64,000 nt of DNA from NCBI RefSeq assembly GCF_947495845.1, contig NZ_CANMAO010000002.1, positions 124,001-188,000 of the forward strand, written 5' to 3'. Below are positions 13,329-21,539 of this stretch, piece by piece. A program made the translations under genes and the position numbers. Under the pieces are notes generated by a model. The model had not been told where the DNA came from and did not search any database. It saw only the letters and a list, made by a program, of their open reading frames with translations. This DNA comes from an uncultured Endozoicomonas sp. Lineage in GTDB: Bacteria; Pseudomonadota; Gammaproteobacteria; Pseudomonadales; Endozoicomonadaceae. The first letter of the stretch is position 1; each line of letters opens with the position of its first letter.

Positions 13329-13868
13329 GTGAGCTACTACCACAACACAAAACAAGCCCTTCTCTCTGCGTTTGATCTGCGTGGAGTGAAGTGCAAGGGA
13401 ATGAAGTTCGACTATGAACAGGATTACCCGACAGTTAACCGCTACACCACAGAGCCAAGTTCTTTTGATGAGCGACTGGCTCAGGATGCCATGGTAAGGC
13501 GTTCTATCCGTGAAGCTCTCACAGAGGATGAGTACCTTACCCTGATGTTTTGCTATACGCAGGACGGGAACCAGCTCAAGGAGAGCTATTCCAAAGCGGT
13601 TTATCCTGCTGCTATGAAGTCTTCCAAGCTGGCAAAGCGTTTACAGCCAGGACTCCTTTTAAGCTGGTTATTCCATGTATTCAGCCAGACAAAGCGCAAC
13701 AGTACGGCTCCTGATATTACGGAGACTCTGGGCGTTAATCGTTCGACGGTATACCGGAGCCTGAAAAAGCCACTGCGGGAGGCTCTGAGGTTGGAAGAGT
13801 TAGAAGACAGGGTTAGTCAGATTTTGCATGAGAAAGGTTTGTATATTGGCTCTGAAGTGACGCAGTAG
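13329..13868 (+). CDS. Candidate late gene regulator (Q position)
   Basis: A 179-aa protein starting at GTG 13329 with AGGGG upstream. The C-terminal third has a helix-turn-helix (ITETLGVNRSTVYRSLKKPL). The rest is helical (LTEDEYLTLMFCYTQDG). It is the last gene before a terminator, a tRNA and the lysis genes, exactly where lambdoid phages place the late antiterminator Q. I do not recognise a specific Q family, so the role rests on position and the DNA-binding motif. Confidence 0.5.
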   Translation: MSYYHNTKQALLSAFDLRGVKCKGMKFDYEQDYPTVNRYTTEPSSFDERLAQDAMVRRSIREALTEDEYLTLMFCYTQDGNQLKESYSKAVYPAAMKSSKLAKRLQPGLLLSWLFHVFSQTKRNSTAPDITETLGVNRSTVYRSLKKPLREALRLEELEDRVSQILHEKGLYIGSEVTQ

Positions 13869-13885
13869 TTAGCCTTGCAGGAGTC

Positions 13886-13914
13886 TTGCAACAAGCATGG
13901 TGCAATAGTAATCT
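13886..13914 (+). promoter_or_regulatory. Weak candidate late promoter
   Basis: TTGCAA (13886-13891), 17 bp, TAATCT (13909-13914). A start near 13921 would place the terminator at 13924 at the very beginning of the transcript, like a PR'-tR' unit. Match to consensus is poor. Confidence 0.25.
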
Positions 13915-13923
13915 GTTTTTGTA

Positions 13924-13953
13924 GCCTCGGTGATTTTTCACTGAGGTTTTTTT
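13924..13953 (+). terminator. Strong intrinsic terminator before the late genes
   Basis: CCTCGGTGA pairs with TCACTGAGG around TTTT, followed by TTTTTTT. It separates the putative Q-position gene from the tRNA/lysis region and must be passed for late expression from upstream. Confidence 0.85.
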
Positions 13954-13979
13954 GTTTATAGCAAGACAAAAGGAGCGGT

Positions 13980-14108
13980 ATGTTTTTATTTCTCCTGCTG
14001 CTCGTTTTTGTCGCCTCCTTCCCCTGCTTTGCTCTCTGTCGCTTCCTTCCCCAAGCGTTACCGGTTGAACCAAAATCCTACAGGCCATTGCCTGAAGAAT
14101 ATGGTTAG
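13980..14108 (+). CDS. Small exported or membrane-anchored protein, 42 aa
   Basis: ATG 13980 has a strong AAAGGAG site six bases upstream. The product begins MFLFLLLLVFVASFPCFALC, a hydrophobic N-terminal segment that could be an anchor, signal or lipoprotein-like leader, and ends in a proline-rich polar tail (LPVEPKSYRPLPEEYG). It lies just before the tRNA and lysozyme, so a lysis-related role is possible but unproven. Confidence 0.5.
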   Translation: MFLFLLLLVFVASFPCFALCRFLPQALPVEPKSYRPLPEEYG

Positions 14109-14292
14109 CCTGGTTATCGTGGCGACGAATCGCGGGGATGATGGTGTACCTGCTACCCAGTGCAGGCATGACAAGGCGACTTTTCCCTTCATGTGCTCTT
14201 GATGAGATGGGATAGATCGGACTGGCGACCCGTTAACGCATCAGCAAGCCTTACGAATATGACTATCGTTTCATGGCGATTCCATGAATATG

Positions 14293-14339
14293 ACTCCCCT
14301 CCTGCTACTGGCAACCGGTTCAGGCTGGGGAGTTTTTTT
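14293..14339 (+). terminator. Hairpin with T run just before the tRNA
   Basis: ACTCCCC (14293-14299) pairs with GGGGAGT (14327-14333), with a long loop that has some inner pairing, followed by seven Ts. The T run ends one base before the tRNA. Confidence 0.55.
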
Positions 14340-14414
14340 AGCAGGGTTGAGAAGTGGTTTCTCGGCAGTCTCATAAGCTGCAATACGGTGGTTCGATTCC
14401 ATCCCCTGCTACCA
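14340..14414 (+). tRNA. Phage tRNA, anticodon CAU (Met or modified Ile)
   Basis: A 75-nt cloverleaf including CCA. Acceptor AGCAGGG pairs with CCCTGCT; D arm GAGA/TCTC with a GG-containing loop; anticodon stem GCAGT/GCTGC (one G-U pair) holds loop CTCATAA with anticodon CAT; T stem GGTGG/CCATC holds TTCGATT. The CCA is encoded. The anticodon reads AUG, or AUA if the C is lysidine-modified. It is followed at once by a terminator, so it may be released as its own transcript or cut from the late mRNA. It supplies translation of late genes. Confidence 0.9.
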
Positions 14415-14423
14415 ATTTCATCC

Positions 14424-14458
14424 AGCCCCTTCCGTTATCGGTTGGGGCTTTTTTTTTG
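14424..14458 (+). terminator. Intrinsic terminator after the tRNA
   Basis: AGCCCC..CCG pairs with CGG..GGGGCT, followed by nine Ts. It directly precedes the lysozyme gene. Confidence 0.85.
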
Positions 14459-14469
14459 GTTTGTGAAAA

Positions 14470-14883
14470 ATGAACGTAGTTGAATTGATCAAGCTGCATG
14501 AAGGTCTGCGGCTTAAACCGTACCGTTGCACCTCAAACAAGCTGACAATTGGCTACGGGCGTAACATTGAAGACAGAGGGATTAGCAATCAGGAAGCTGA
14601 AACCCTGCTTTCAAATGATATCTCTCAGGTAACGATTGAGCTTGAGAAGAAGCTCACTTTCATGTTTTGTCTGGATGAAGTCCGGCGAGCAGTGCTGATT
14701 GATATGGCGTTCAATATGGGCGTCAGTGGTCTTTTAAGATTCAGTAAAACCCTGTCTTGTATTCGGGCGGGCGAGTATGACGAAGCGGCTATGGAAATGC
14801 TTGATAGTCGTTGGGCTAATCAAGTGGGCAAGCGGTCTATTCGACTGGCTGAAATGATGAGGACAGGGAAATGGGCGGAATAA
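14470..14883 (+). CDS. Endolysin, GH24 phage lysozyme
   Basis: Cleaves the beta-1,4 bond between MurNAc and GlcNAc in peptidoglycan to release progeny. The 137-aa protein has the T4/P1-type catalytic block: HEGLRLKPYRCTSNKLTIGYG gives Glu, then Cys in place of the usual Asp nine residues later, then Thr in TIGYG. The E-C-T triad occurs in P1-type lysozymes. No signal-anchor-release segment is present at the N-terminus (MNVVELIKL), so a holin is needed for export. It heads a lysis cluster with the two small membrane proteins that follow. Confidence 0.93.
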   Translation: MNVVELIKLHEGLRLKPYRCTSNKLTIGYGRNIEDRGISNQEAETLLSNDISQVTIELEKKLTFMFCLDEVRRAVLIDMAFNMGVSGLLRFSKTLSCIRAGEYDEAAMEMLDSRWANQVGKRSIRLAEMMRTGKWAE

Positions 14884-15083
14884 TTTGGAGCCTGCTGCTT
14901 AACAGCCTGAAGGCTATTGTCGGAAAGATTGCCTTTGCCATTATCGGTGAGCGGTTCTTATCTCAGATCATCGCCTATTCGCTGCGTAAGCTGGCAAAGA
15001 TGACCACTAACGAGCTTGACGACAAGCTGGCAGAGGAAATCATTAAGTCACTCAAGCGCGATGACTTACCGGAGCTGAAGTAA
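14871..15083 (+). CDS. Small membrane protein, holin candidate
   Basis: A 70-aa protein overlapping the lysozyme gene by 13 nt. Residues 3-33 are hydrophobic (IIWSLLLNSLKAIVGKIAFAI), followed by a charged helical tail (DDKLAEEIIKSLKRDD). Size, topology and the coupled position behind a SAR-less endolysin suggest holin or holin-associated function. No family match can be claimed. Confidence 0.55.
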   Translation: MGGIIWSLLLNSLKAIVGKIAFAIIGERFLSQIIAYSLRKLAKMTTNELDDKLAEEIIKSLKRDDLPELK

Positions 15084-15280
15084 TGGAATGGAAGGTGCTG
15101 CTTGATGTTGCTCAGACAATATCGCCAGCCCTCAGCCTGTTGTTGTTTTACTTCTGGACTGAGCTGAAAGCTCTAAAGGTTAAGGTTAACGATCAAAAGG
15201 CCATCATTGATCTAGTAGACAAGCTCGACAAACGCCTTGTCATACTTGAAACGATTCTTGATGAGATGAGGCGCAGGTAA
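15083..15280 (+). CDS. Single-pass membrane protein with coiled coil, holin or spanin candidate
   Basis: A 65-aa protein starting one base inside the preceding stop. One hydrophobic segment (about 10-27, ISPALSLLLFYFW) is followed by a long charged helix (KVNDQKAIIDLVDKLDKRL). This N-terminal-anchor plus coiled-coil form resembles inner-membrane spanins, although it is short for one. Together with the previous gene it completes the lysis cassette. Confidence 0.5.
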   Translation: MEWKVLLDVAQTISPALSLLLFYFWTELKALKVKVNDQKAIIDLVDKLDKRLVILETILDEMRRR

Positions 15281-15291
15281 GGTACTGACGT

Positions 15292-15747
15292 ATGGCAAAG
15301 CTATCTCCAAAACAGGAAGCGTTTTGCCGTGAGTACATTGCCAACGGTGGAAACGCTACGCAGGCCGCTATAGCTGCGGGTTACAGCAAAAAGACAGCAA
15401 CAGTTGTCGGGGCGCAAAACTTAACAAAACTTAATATCAAAGAAAGGCTTCAGGAGCAGCAGAAAAAGGCTCAGGAAGCTTTCACGATAACGGTAGAGCA
15501 AAGGCTAAGGATTCTCCAATCTGTTACCGAGTCTGGTCTATCAACATACAAAGATCAGAATGAGAATCTACGGCCTAATAACTTATCAGCGGTTGTCTCT
15601 GCGGTGTCTGAAATGAATAAGATGCTCGGAACCACGACAGGCGAAGAGGATACAGCCAAGCCGATACAGGTAGTTTTCAATGTCAGAGAGCCAGTTAAGC
15701 CTGAGCAATGCTCAGCATCGCTTTCTGTCGATGGAAAAGAAGTTTAG
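15292..15747 (+). CDS. Terminase small subunit
   Basis: A 151-aa protein with the classic Terminase_2 N-terminus: LSPKQEAFCREYIANGGNAT followed by QAAIAAGYSKKTATVVGAQN, a helix-turn-helix that binds the packaging site. The central helical oligomerisation region and a short tail follow. It recognises phage DNA and presents it to the large subunit, whose gene starts 68 nt inside this one. Confidence 0.9.
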   Translation: MAKLSPKQEAFCREYIANGGNATQAAIAAGYSKKTATVVGAQNLTKLNIKERLQEQQKKAQEAFTITVEQRLRILQSVTESGLSTYKDQNENLRPNNLSAVVSAVSEMNKMLGTTTGEEDTAKPIQVVFNVREPVKPEQCSASLSVDGKEV

Positions 15748-16948
15748 AGCTTATGTTGGCGGCTTCGGTTCTGGTAAGACGTTTGCAGGCTGTCTTGATC
15801 TTTGCACCTTTGCAATGGCTCACCCAAAGCTTGCTCAAGGGTACTTTGCTCCAACGTATCCACTGATACGCGATATCTTCTACCCGACGATTACGGAAGC
15901 TGCAGAGCTTCTTGGTATGCGAACTCGTATCAGGGAGAGCAACAAGGAAGTCGATTTATATTTAGGCCGGATTTATTACGGGACGATCATTTGCAGGACG
16001 ATGGACAATCCAGCAAACATTGTTGGCTTTAAGATTGCCCGCGCTTTGTGTGATGAGCTGGACGTAATGAACGGCAAGAAGGCTGAGCAGGCATGGAATA
16101 AAATCATTGCCCGTTTGCGTCTGGTTGCTCCCGGTGTCGTTAACGGTATCGGTGTTACAACCACTCCGGAAGGTTTCAAGTTTACCTATCAGCGATTCAA
16201 GAAGCAGCCCGGCGCATCTTATGGACTAGTTCAAGCCAGCACCTATGAGAATCAGGACTTTCTACCTCCGGATTATATTTCTTCTCTGCGTGAGTCTTAC
16301 CCTGGGCAACTGATCGACGCTTATCTTCTGGGTGAGTTCGTTAACCTGAATGCAGGCACGATCTACAACCAGTTTGACCGCAAGCTAAACCACTGCAACG
16401 ACAGGATAGAAGGCCAAGAGCCTTTATTCATTGGTATGGATTTTAACGTGGGCAAGATGGCGGCTGTTGTCCATGTAAAGCGGGAAGGATTGCCGAGAGC
16501 GGTTGAAGAGATCGTTAACGGATTCGATACCCGTGAAATGATCCAGGTCATTCAGTCAAAGTATGGCTCTGAGCGTTCGATTCTGATTTATCCGGACGCC
16601 AGTGGTAAGAACAGGAAGTCAGTTAACGCCTCTGAGACTGATATCAGTTTGCTGGAACAGGCCGGTTTTTCTGTCTGTGCCAATCCTGCCAACCCTGCGG
16701 TAAAAGATCGTATCAACGCAATGAACGCCATGTTCTGCAATGCGGACGGTGAGCGGCGTTATCTGATCAACACTGACAAATGCCCTGTTTATACAGAGTG
16801 CATTGAGCAGCAGGTATGGGGTGACAATGGCGAGCCTGACAAGTCATCAGACAATGATCACGCTCCCGACGCTGGCGGCTACTTCATCGCTTATGAATAT
16901 CCGGTTATTCGACCGATCACAAACTTCAACATTGGTTTTGCTTTATGA
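15680..16948 (+). CDS. Terminase large subunit
   Basis: ATP-driven packaging motor and headful or site-specific nuclease. The 422-aa protein shows Walker A GGFGSGKT (about residues 28-35), Walker B ALCDELD (about 122-128), and the RNase H-like nuclease acids in IGMDFNVGK (about 250) and DHAPDAGGYF near the C-terminus. Start ATG 15680 lies inside the small-subunit gene, with AGGT upstream. The stop overlaps the portal start (ATGA). Confidence 0.95.
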   Translation: MSESQLSLSNAQHRFLSMEKKFRAYVGGFGSGKTFAGCLDLCTFAMAHPKLAQGYFAPTYPLIRDIFYPTITEAAELLGMRTRIRESNKEVDLYLGRIYYGTIICRTMDNPANIVGFKIARALCDELDVMNGKKAEQAWNKIIARLRLVAPGVVNGIGVTTTPEGFKFTYQRFKKQPGASYGLVQASTYENQDFLPPDYISSLRESYPGQLIDAYLLGEFVNLNAGTIYNQFDRKLNHCNDRIEGQEPLFIGMDFNVGKMAAVVHVKREGLPRAVEEIVNGFDTREMIQVIQSKYGSERSILIYPDASGKNRKSVNASETDISLLEQAGFSVCANPANPAVKDRINAMNAMFCNADGERRYLINTDKCPVYTECIEQQVWGDNGEPDKSSDNDHAPDAGGYFIAYEYPVIRPITNFNIGFAL

Positions 16949-18342
16949 CGCAACAGGTTGATTACTGTCGTATTGATGGCGACAAGCTACGCCTCTGGCA
17001 GATGATTGATGATGCTTGCGAAGGTGAGCAGGCAATCAAGAAAGGTGGCGATAACTATCTGCCAAAGCTAAACCGGCACGATATCACTGAGCAGAACACA
17101 GAGCGCAACAGTCAGTACAAGCTGAGAGCTTCATACTTTAACGCTACGGGCAGAACTCGCTCAGGGTTGATGGGTGTTGCTTTCGCCAAAGACCCAACGG
17201 CTGAACTACCTTCTAACCTTGAGTACCTGACCGATAATGCTAACGGTGAAGGCATAGGGTTAGAGCAGGTTGTTCAGAAAACTCTAAGCCATGTTGCCTC
17301 ACTGGGCAGAGCTGGCTTACTGGTCGATTACCCTGCAACGTCTGGCAGCATGAGCAAGGCCGAGAGTGCAGGCAAAGGCGCTACCATTCTCCGCTATCAT
17401 CCACGCCAGATTATCAACTGGGATACGGAAACCGTAGACGGCGTTACCCGTTTATCTCTGGTTGTACTGAAAGAACAATCGACAACGAGAAAGCCTGGGG
17501 ATTTCAAACACTGCGACAGCATTCGTTACAGAGTGCTTGAGCTGATCGACGGTGTTTATCAGGTTCGTATCTTTGAAAAGTCTCGGAAAGGCTTTGAAGA
17601 GGTAGACAGCTTTCTTCCTACGGATGTCAGTGGCAAATATTGGCAAGAGATCCCGTTTACTTTTGTTGGTGCTGAGAATAACGATACTGATTTTGATCAG
17701 GCTCCCCTTGCTGATCTGGCGCAGTTGAACATTGCCCACTATCGCAACTCAGCAGACCTTGAAGAAGGTTCGTTTATCGCTGGCCAGCCAACACTGGCAA
17801 TGATTGGCCTGAATCAAACATGGTATGACAACAACATCAAAGACCAAGTGTATCTTGGTGTTCGTGGTGGTATTGCCCTGCCTACTGGTGCTGATGCGAA
17901 ACTGCTGCAGGCAAGCCCGAACAGCCTCCCCCTTGAGCTGATGAAGCACAAAGAGGAACAGATGATTAAGCTGGGTGCGCGTCTGATGTTGCCCGGTGTT
18001 AACGTCACCGCCACAGCAACCAACAGCAGCGATAAATCAGCTTATTCTGTTCTGGCTCTCTGTTGTGCCAACGTATCAGCAGCCGTTACCAAGTGCCTGC
18101 AATGGTGCGCTCAATACATGGGCGTCACTGGCGATACTTGGTATGAGATCAGCCGAGACTTTGTGACCGCTCAGTTAACGGCTCAGGACTTACTTGCACT
18201 GGTTCAGCTTTGGCAGTCCGGCACTGTTGCCAAGTCAGACATTCGGGCTTTGCTGCGTAAGTTTGAAATCGTTGATCCGGAAAGAACGGACGAAGAGATA
18301 GACGCAGATCTTGAAAACGAGCCGGTTCCTTTATCGGCGTAA
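16945..18342 (+). CDS. Portal protein (DUF4055 type)
   Basis: A 465-aa protein forming the dodecameric ring at the capsid vertex through which DNA enters and leaves. The sequence fits the DUF4055 portal family: Asn/Arg-rich opening (YKLRASYFNATGRTRSGLMG), a central region with YHPRQIINWDTE, and ISRDFVTAQLTAQDLLALVQ near the C-terminus. It lies directly between terminase and head morphogenesis genes. Confidence 0.88.
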   Translation: MTQQVDYCRIDGDKLRLWQMIDDACEGEQAIKKGGDNYLPKLNRHDITEQNTERNSQYKLRASYFNATGRTRSGLMGVAFAKDPTAELPSNLEYLTDNANGEGIGLEQVVQKTLSHVASLGRAGLLVDYPATSGSMSKAESAGKGATILRYHPRQIINWDTETVDGVTRLSLVVLKEQSTTRKPGDFKHCDSIRYRVLELIDGVYQVRIFEKSRKGFEEVDSFLPTDVSGKYWQEIPFTFVGAENNDTDFDQAPLADLAQLNIAHYRNSADLEEGSFIAGQPTLAMIGLNQTWYDNNIKDQVYLGVRGGIALPTGADAKLLQASPNSLPLELMKHKEEQMIKLGARLMLPGVNVTATATNSSDKSAYSVLALCCANVSAAVTKCLQWCAQYMGVTGDTWYEISRDFVTAQLTAQDLLALVQLWQSGTVAKSDIRALLRKFEIVDPERTDEEIDADLENEPVPLSA

Positions 18343-18360
18343 TTCATCCATAATTATCTG

Positions 18361-18567
18361 ATGGAAAACGTATCTGACCTGAATGCTCGGCGAGAGCAGA
18401 AACGACAAAAGACGCTACCGAAGCTAACACCCAACGGTACTTGGATTCCTTACGACGGAAGGGTTCAGCTCGTCTGGAAGTGCGGCTGCGGTTCGTCGTT
18501 GATGCAAGTCGTTGAAGGTATCGGTACTCAGTGCGTTGTCTGTGAGACTGTCGTCATGCCTCTATGA
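18361..18567 (+). CDS. Small zinc-ribbon protein in head cluster
   Basis: A 68-aa protein with CGCG and CVVC motifs (KCGCGSSLMQ and GTQCVVCETV), a four-Cys zinc ribbon. Basic N-terminus (LNARREQKRQKTL). It sits between portal and MuF genes and overlaps the latter by 4 nt. Function unknown. Confidence 0.65.
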   Translation: MENVSDLNARREQKRQKTLPKLTPNGTWIPYDGRVQLVWKCGCGSSLMQVVEGIGTQCVVCETVVMPL

Positions 18568-19613
18568 TTGATAATGCGATCAAGTTTCAAACCCTCATAG
18601 AACAGCTCAAATCCTCAGAAGCCACCAATCAGAATAAAGTCTTTAAGATGCTCCAAAAGGAGTTAAGGGCTTCTATTGCTGCGGCTGAGAATATTGATAC
18701 CAAAGCTCGCTTAAAGGCTCTGCAGAAAGAGCTTGAGCAAGCAATGTCTTCTATCCTGGGCGATTACGCTACAGAGCTGAATAACCGGCTTGAGCTGCTG
18801 GCACCAGAAGCGGCGAATATGGAAATAGCCGCGCTATCGTCTGTTGCTCCTGAAAGCCTGACATTTGCAACGGTGGACGCTTCTGCACTGTGGAGCAAAA
18901 CCCGCAACCGGGCTTTAATGGTCAAAGGCTATAGCGGTGAGCTGCTGCTAGAGTCGTTTATCAAGGATTGGATCAAGCCAGAAATACAGCGAATCAATAA
19001 CGCTGTGACTCAGGCTTACCTTGAAGGCCGAACAAACAGAGAATTGATTGACGCCATTCTTGGCACCCGGTCAATGCAGTACAGAAACGGAATGCTTGAA
19101 ACCTCTCGGCGCTCTGCTGATGCCATTGCCAGAACAGCAATACAGCACGTTGCCAGCACTACCCGACAGTTAACGTGGGAAGCGAATCAGGATGTGATAA
19201 CGGCTTACCAGTTCAATGCAACTTTGGACAGTCGAACTTCTGCAACCTGCCGCTCTCTGGATGGTCGTGTATTTGATTTTGGTAAGGGGCCAACGCCTCC
19301 GCTTCATATTAGATGCCGGTCTACAACGATTCCTGTTTTGTCTGAAAAATACGACTGGCTCTCAGAAGGACAAACAAGAGCCTCTAAGGGCGGTTATGTC
19401 TCGGCTGATGAATCGTACTACTCATGGTTAAAAAGACAGCCTGAGAGCTTTATTGATGGCGTCTTGGGTAACGATAGAGCGAAATTGTTTAAGAATGGTG
19501 GTCTTAATGCTGATCAGTTTGCAAAGTTGCAGCTTGATAAGAACTTTCGACCACTGACGCTTGAGCAGATGCGCGATATTGCTCCTGAAGTGTTTAAGCG
19601 GGCGGGATTGTGA
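18564..19613 (+). CDS. Head morphogenesis protein, MuF/SPP1 gp7 type
   Basis: A 349-aa minor head protein. The family block at about residues 215-255 is clear: TLDSRTSATCRSLDGRVFDF then PPLHIRCRSTTIPVL. Proteins of this type associate with the portal and can be injected with the DNA. The N-terminal 100 residues are helical and charged. The final part (about 300-349) is a separate small domain. Confidence 0.88.
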   Translation: MIDNAIKFQTLIEQLKSSEATNQNKVFKMLQKELRASIAAAENIDTKARLKALQKELEQAMSSILGDYATELNNRLELLAPEAANMEIAALSSVAPESLTFATVDASALWSKTRNRALMVKGYSGELLLESFIKDWIKPEIQRINNAVTQAYLEGRTNRELIDAILGTRSMQYRNGMLETSRRSADAIARTAIQHVASTTRQLTWEANQDVITAYQFNATLDSRTSATCRSLDGRVFDFGKGPTPPLHIRCRSTTIPVLSEKYDWLSEGQTRASKGGYVSADESYYSWLKRQPESFIDGVLGNDRAKLFKNGGLNADQFAKLQLDKNFRPLTLEQMRDIAPEVFKRAGL

Positions 19614-19750
19614 CTCAGAAAGAACGGATTATTGGCTTCCTGAGAGGCTTGATAGATAAAGCTCAAAGTGAGGCCAACTTTCAAGACTGGCAGAATTACA
19701 GCGAGCTTTTGAAATACTGGGAGCAGCGTCTTGAAGTTGTGACAGCTTAA
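19610..19750 (+). CDS. Hypothetical small head-cluster protein
   Basis: A 46-aa frame from GTG 19610, overlapping the MuF stop (GTGA), with GGGCGGG upstream. The product is helical and charged (MTQKERIIGFLRGLIDKAQS, then WQNYSELLKYWEQRL). It ends before a terminator. No family recognised. Confidence 0.5.
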   Translation: MTQKERIIGFLRGLIDKAQSEANFQDWQNYSELLKYWEQRLEVVTA

Positions 19751-19791
19751 CCAATCAATAAATTCAATTCGTGACTTGTCACGCTAAAACG

Positions 19792-19817
19792 AGCCTCGGT
19801 TATCCGGGGCTTTTTTG
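19792..19817 (+). terminator. Intrinsic terminator within late operon
   Basis: AGCCTCGG pairs with CCGGGGCT around TTAT, followed by TTTTTT. Just upstream is the perfect palindrome CGTGACTTGTCACG (19770-19783). Confidence 0.8.
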
Positions 19818-19858
19818 TATCTGCTGCAAGGCGGCAAACATCAAACGACCAAGGGTTA

Positions 19859-20536
19859 ATGATGCTCAAGTTTAAAGTTGATTCACTGGAAGGCATGGAA
19901 GAAGCAACAGCAGCCATGTACCAGAAAACAGACAGCGGCTACCAGTTAGCGGTTGATGGTCTGCCAGAAATGGAAGACACCAGCGGCCTGAAGGCTAAAA
20001 ACGCTGAATTGCTGGCAAAGCTCAAGGAGCAGAAAGACGCCAAAGCAGCAGCAGACAAAGCCGCTCAGGAAGCAGCAGACGAAGCAGCTCGTAAGTCTGG
20101 TGATGTAGCTGTACTGGAAAAAAGCTGGTCTGAAAAGCTGGCAGCCCGTGAAGCTGAATTGACAGCAATCAACGAAGGCATGAGCAATAGCCTTAAAACC
20201 ATGCTGGTTGATAACGTAGCTCAGGCAATGGCAACAGAGATTAGCGTTTCTCCTGCCTTGATGATGCCGCATATCAAAGGCCGTTTATCTGTAGAGATGC
20301 AGGACGGTAAGCATGTAACCCGTGTACTCGATGCCGAGGGCAAACCGAGCGCGGCAACCATTGACGACCTCAAGAAAGAGTTTGTCAGCAACGAAGCTTA
20401 TGCACCGGTCATCATCGGCAGCAAAGCAAGCGGGGGTCAGGCTCCCAGTTCCAACGCTCAGGGCGGTGGAAATACACAAGGCGGCTCTATGAAAGATCGC
20501 GCCTTGCAATCTATCAAGTCCAAAAACTGGGGTTAA
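19859..20536 (+). CDS. Scaffolding-type protein
   Basis: A 225-aa protein. Residues 40-110 are an Ala/Lys/Glu-rich coiled coil (KAAADKAAQEAADEAARK), and the C-terminus is Gly/Ser/Gln-rich and flexible (SNAQGGGNTQGGS), ending in a basic tip. Position directly before the capsid gene and these features mark a capsid assembly scaffold. AAGGG precedes the ATG pair at 19859/19862. Confidence 0.8.
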   Translation: MMLKFKVDSLEGMEEATAAMYQKTDSGYQLAVDGLPEMEDTSGLKAKNAELLAKLKEQKDAKAAADKAAQEAADEAARKSGDVAVLEKSWSEKLAAREAELTAINEGMSNSLKTMLVDNVAQAMATEISVSPALMMPHIKGRLSVEMQDGKHVTRVLDAEGKPSAATIDDLKKEFVSNEAYAPVIIGSKASGGQAPSSNAQGGGNTQGGSMKDRALQSIKSKNWG

Positions 20537-20542
20537 ACAACC

Positions 20543-21502
20543 ATGGCAACTCTCGAAATTTTCAATCGCCAGGTGCGCGACACTGCAACCGAAATGGTTG
20601 ATCAAGAAGTACAGAAGTTTAACGAAGCTTCTGGCGGTGCGCTCATCATGGGTAACGAGTCCGTTATCGGTGATTACGTTGAAGAAGCAAGCTGGGCGGC
20701 AATTGCTGGTCTGGCTGCTCGTCGTAATGCTCACGCTGATAAGGCCGTGACTGCGGTTGAGCTGAACCAACTGCTCAAGCGTTCCATCAAAGTCGATGGT
20801 CGTATCGGGCCGGTCAAGATGACTGACACCCAATACCGTCGAATCGGTGCCAGCGTTGAAGAAGTGGCGGCGATCGTATCCGCTCAGGCTGCTGAGGGTA
20901 TCATCCGCGATCAGCTCAATACTTCTGCTGCTGCTGCCAAGGCCGCAATCGGTTCTGTTACAGAGCTGGCTCACAGTGTCGCTACTGCCGGCGGTGTTCC
21001 TCTGACTCTGGCAGAGCTGAATCGTGGTAATGCCAAGCTGGGCGACCGTTCTGCTCTGATCACTGCTTACCTGATGCACTCTATCGGCTTCCATGAGCTG
21101 ATCGGTGAAGCACTGAACAACGACAACCGTCTTTACACTATCGGAGACATTAACGTCTTTGATGGCGGTTTGGGTCGTCGTTATGTGGTGTCTGATATCC
21201 CTGCTCTGGTTGAAGATGAGCTTCTGCATACTCTCGGCTTGGTGGCTGGCGGTGTTGCGGTGCAGGCTTCTGGTCTGACTTCCTTTGTCACCACTGAAAC
21301 CACCGGGCGCGAAAACATCCAACGCATGATGCAGGGTGAGTATGAGTTCATTGTGGGCGTGAAAGGCTTTCAGTGGGCTAAGACTGACGTCAACAGCCCA
21401 ACGGATGCAGCGATCGCCACTGCAGCCAACTGGAAGAAGATCGCCACCAGTCACAAAGACTGTGCAGGCGTTCTGATCACCACTGGTAAAACCGGCAGCT
21501 AA
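20543..21502 (+). CDS. Major capsid protein
   Basis: A 319-aa protein (MATLEIFNRQVRDTATEMVD) that should assemble the phage shell. It follows the scaffold and precedes head-tail connector genes, and the length fits HK97-fold capsid proteins. Glycine-rich loop RENIQRMMQGEYEF and the C-terminal block (IATAANWKKIATSHKDCAG) resemble those of the coat proteins of DUF4055-portal phages. Assignment rests mainly on context and length. Confidence 0.83.
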   Translation: MATLEIFNRQVRDTATEMVDQEVQKFNEASGGALIMGNESVIGDYVEEASWAAIAGLAARRNAHADKAVTAVELNQLLKRSIKVDGRIGPVKMTDTQYRRIGASVEEVAAIVSAQAAEGIIRDQLNTSAAAAKAAIGSVTELAHSVATAGGVPLTLAELNRGNAKLGDRSALITAYLMHSIGFHELIGEALNNDNRLYTIGDINVFDGGLGRRYVVSDIPALVEDELLHTLGLVAGGVAVQASGLTSFVTTETTGRENIQRMMQGEYEFIVGVKGFQWAKTDVNSPTDAAIATAANWKKIATSHKDCAGVLITTGKTGS

Positions 21503-21539
21503 CCGGAACGGGGGCGGGTTAACCGCTCCCGATTGACTC

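Noticed and set aside
14105-14300. Possible degraded tRNA copies, because CCTGCTAC recurs near 14149, 14300 and at the tRNA 3' end
   Set aside because: No cloverleaf could be drawn for the first two; the matches are only eight bases.
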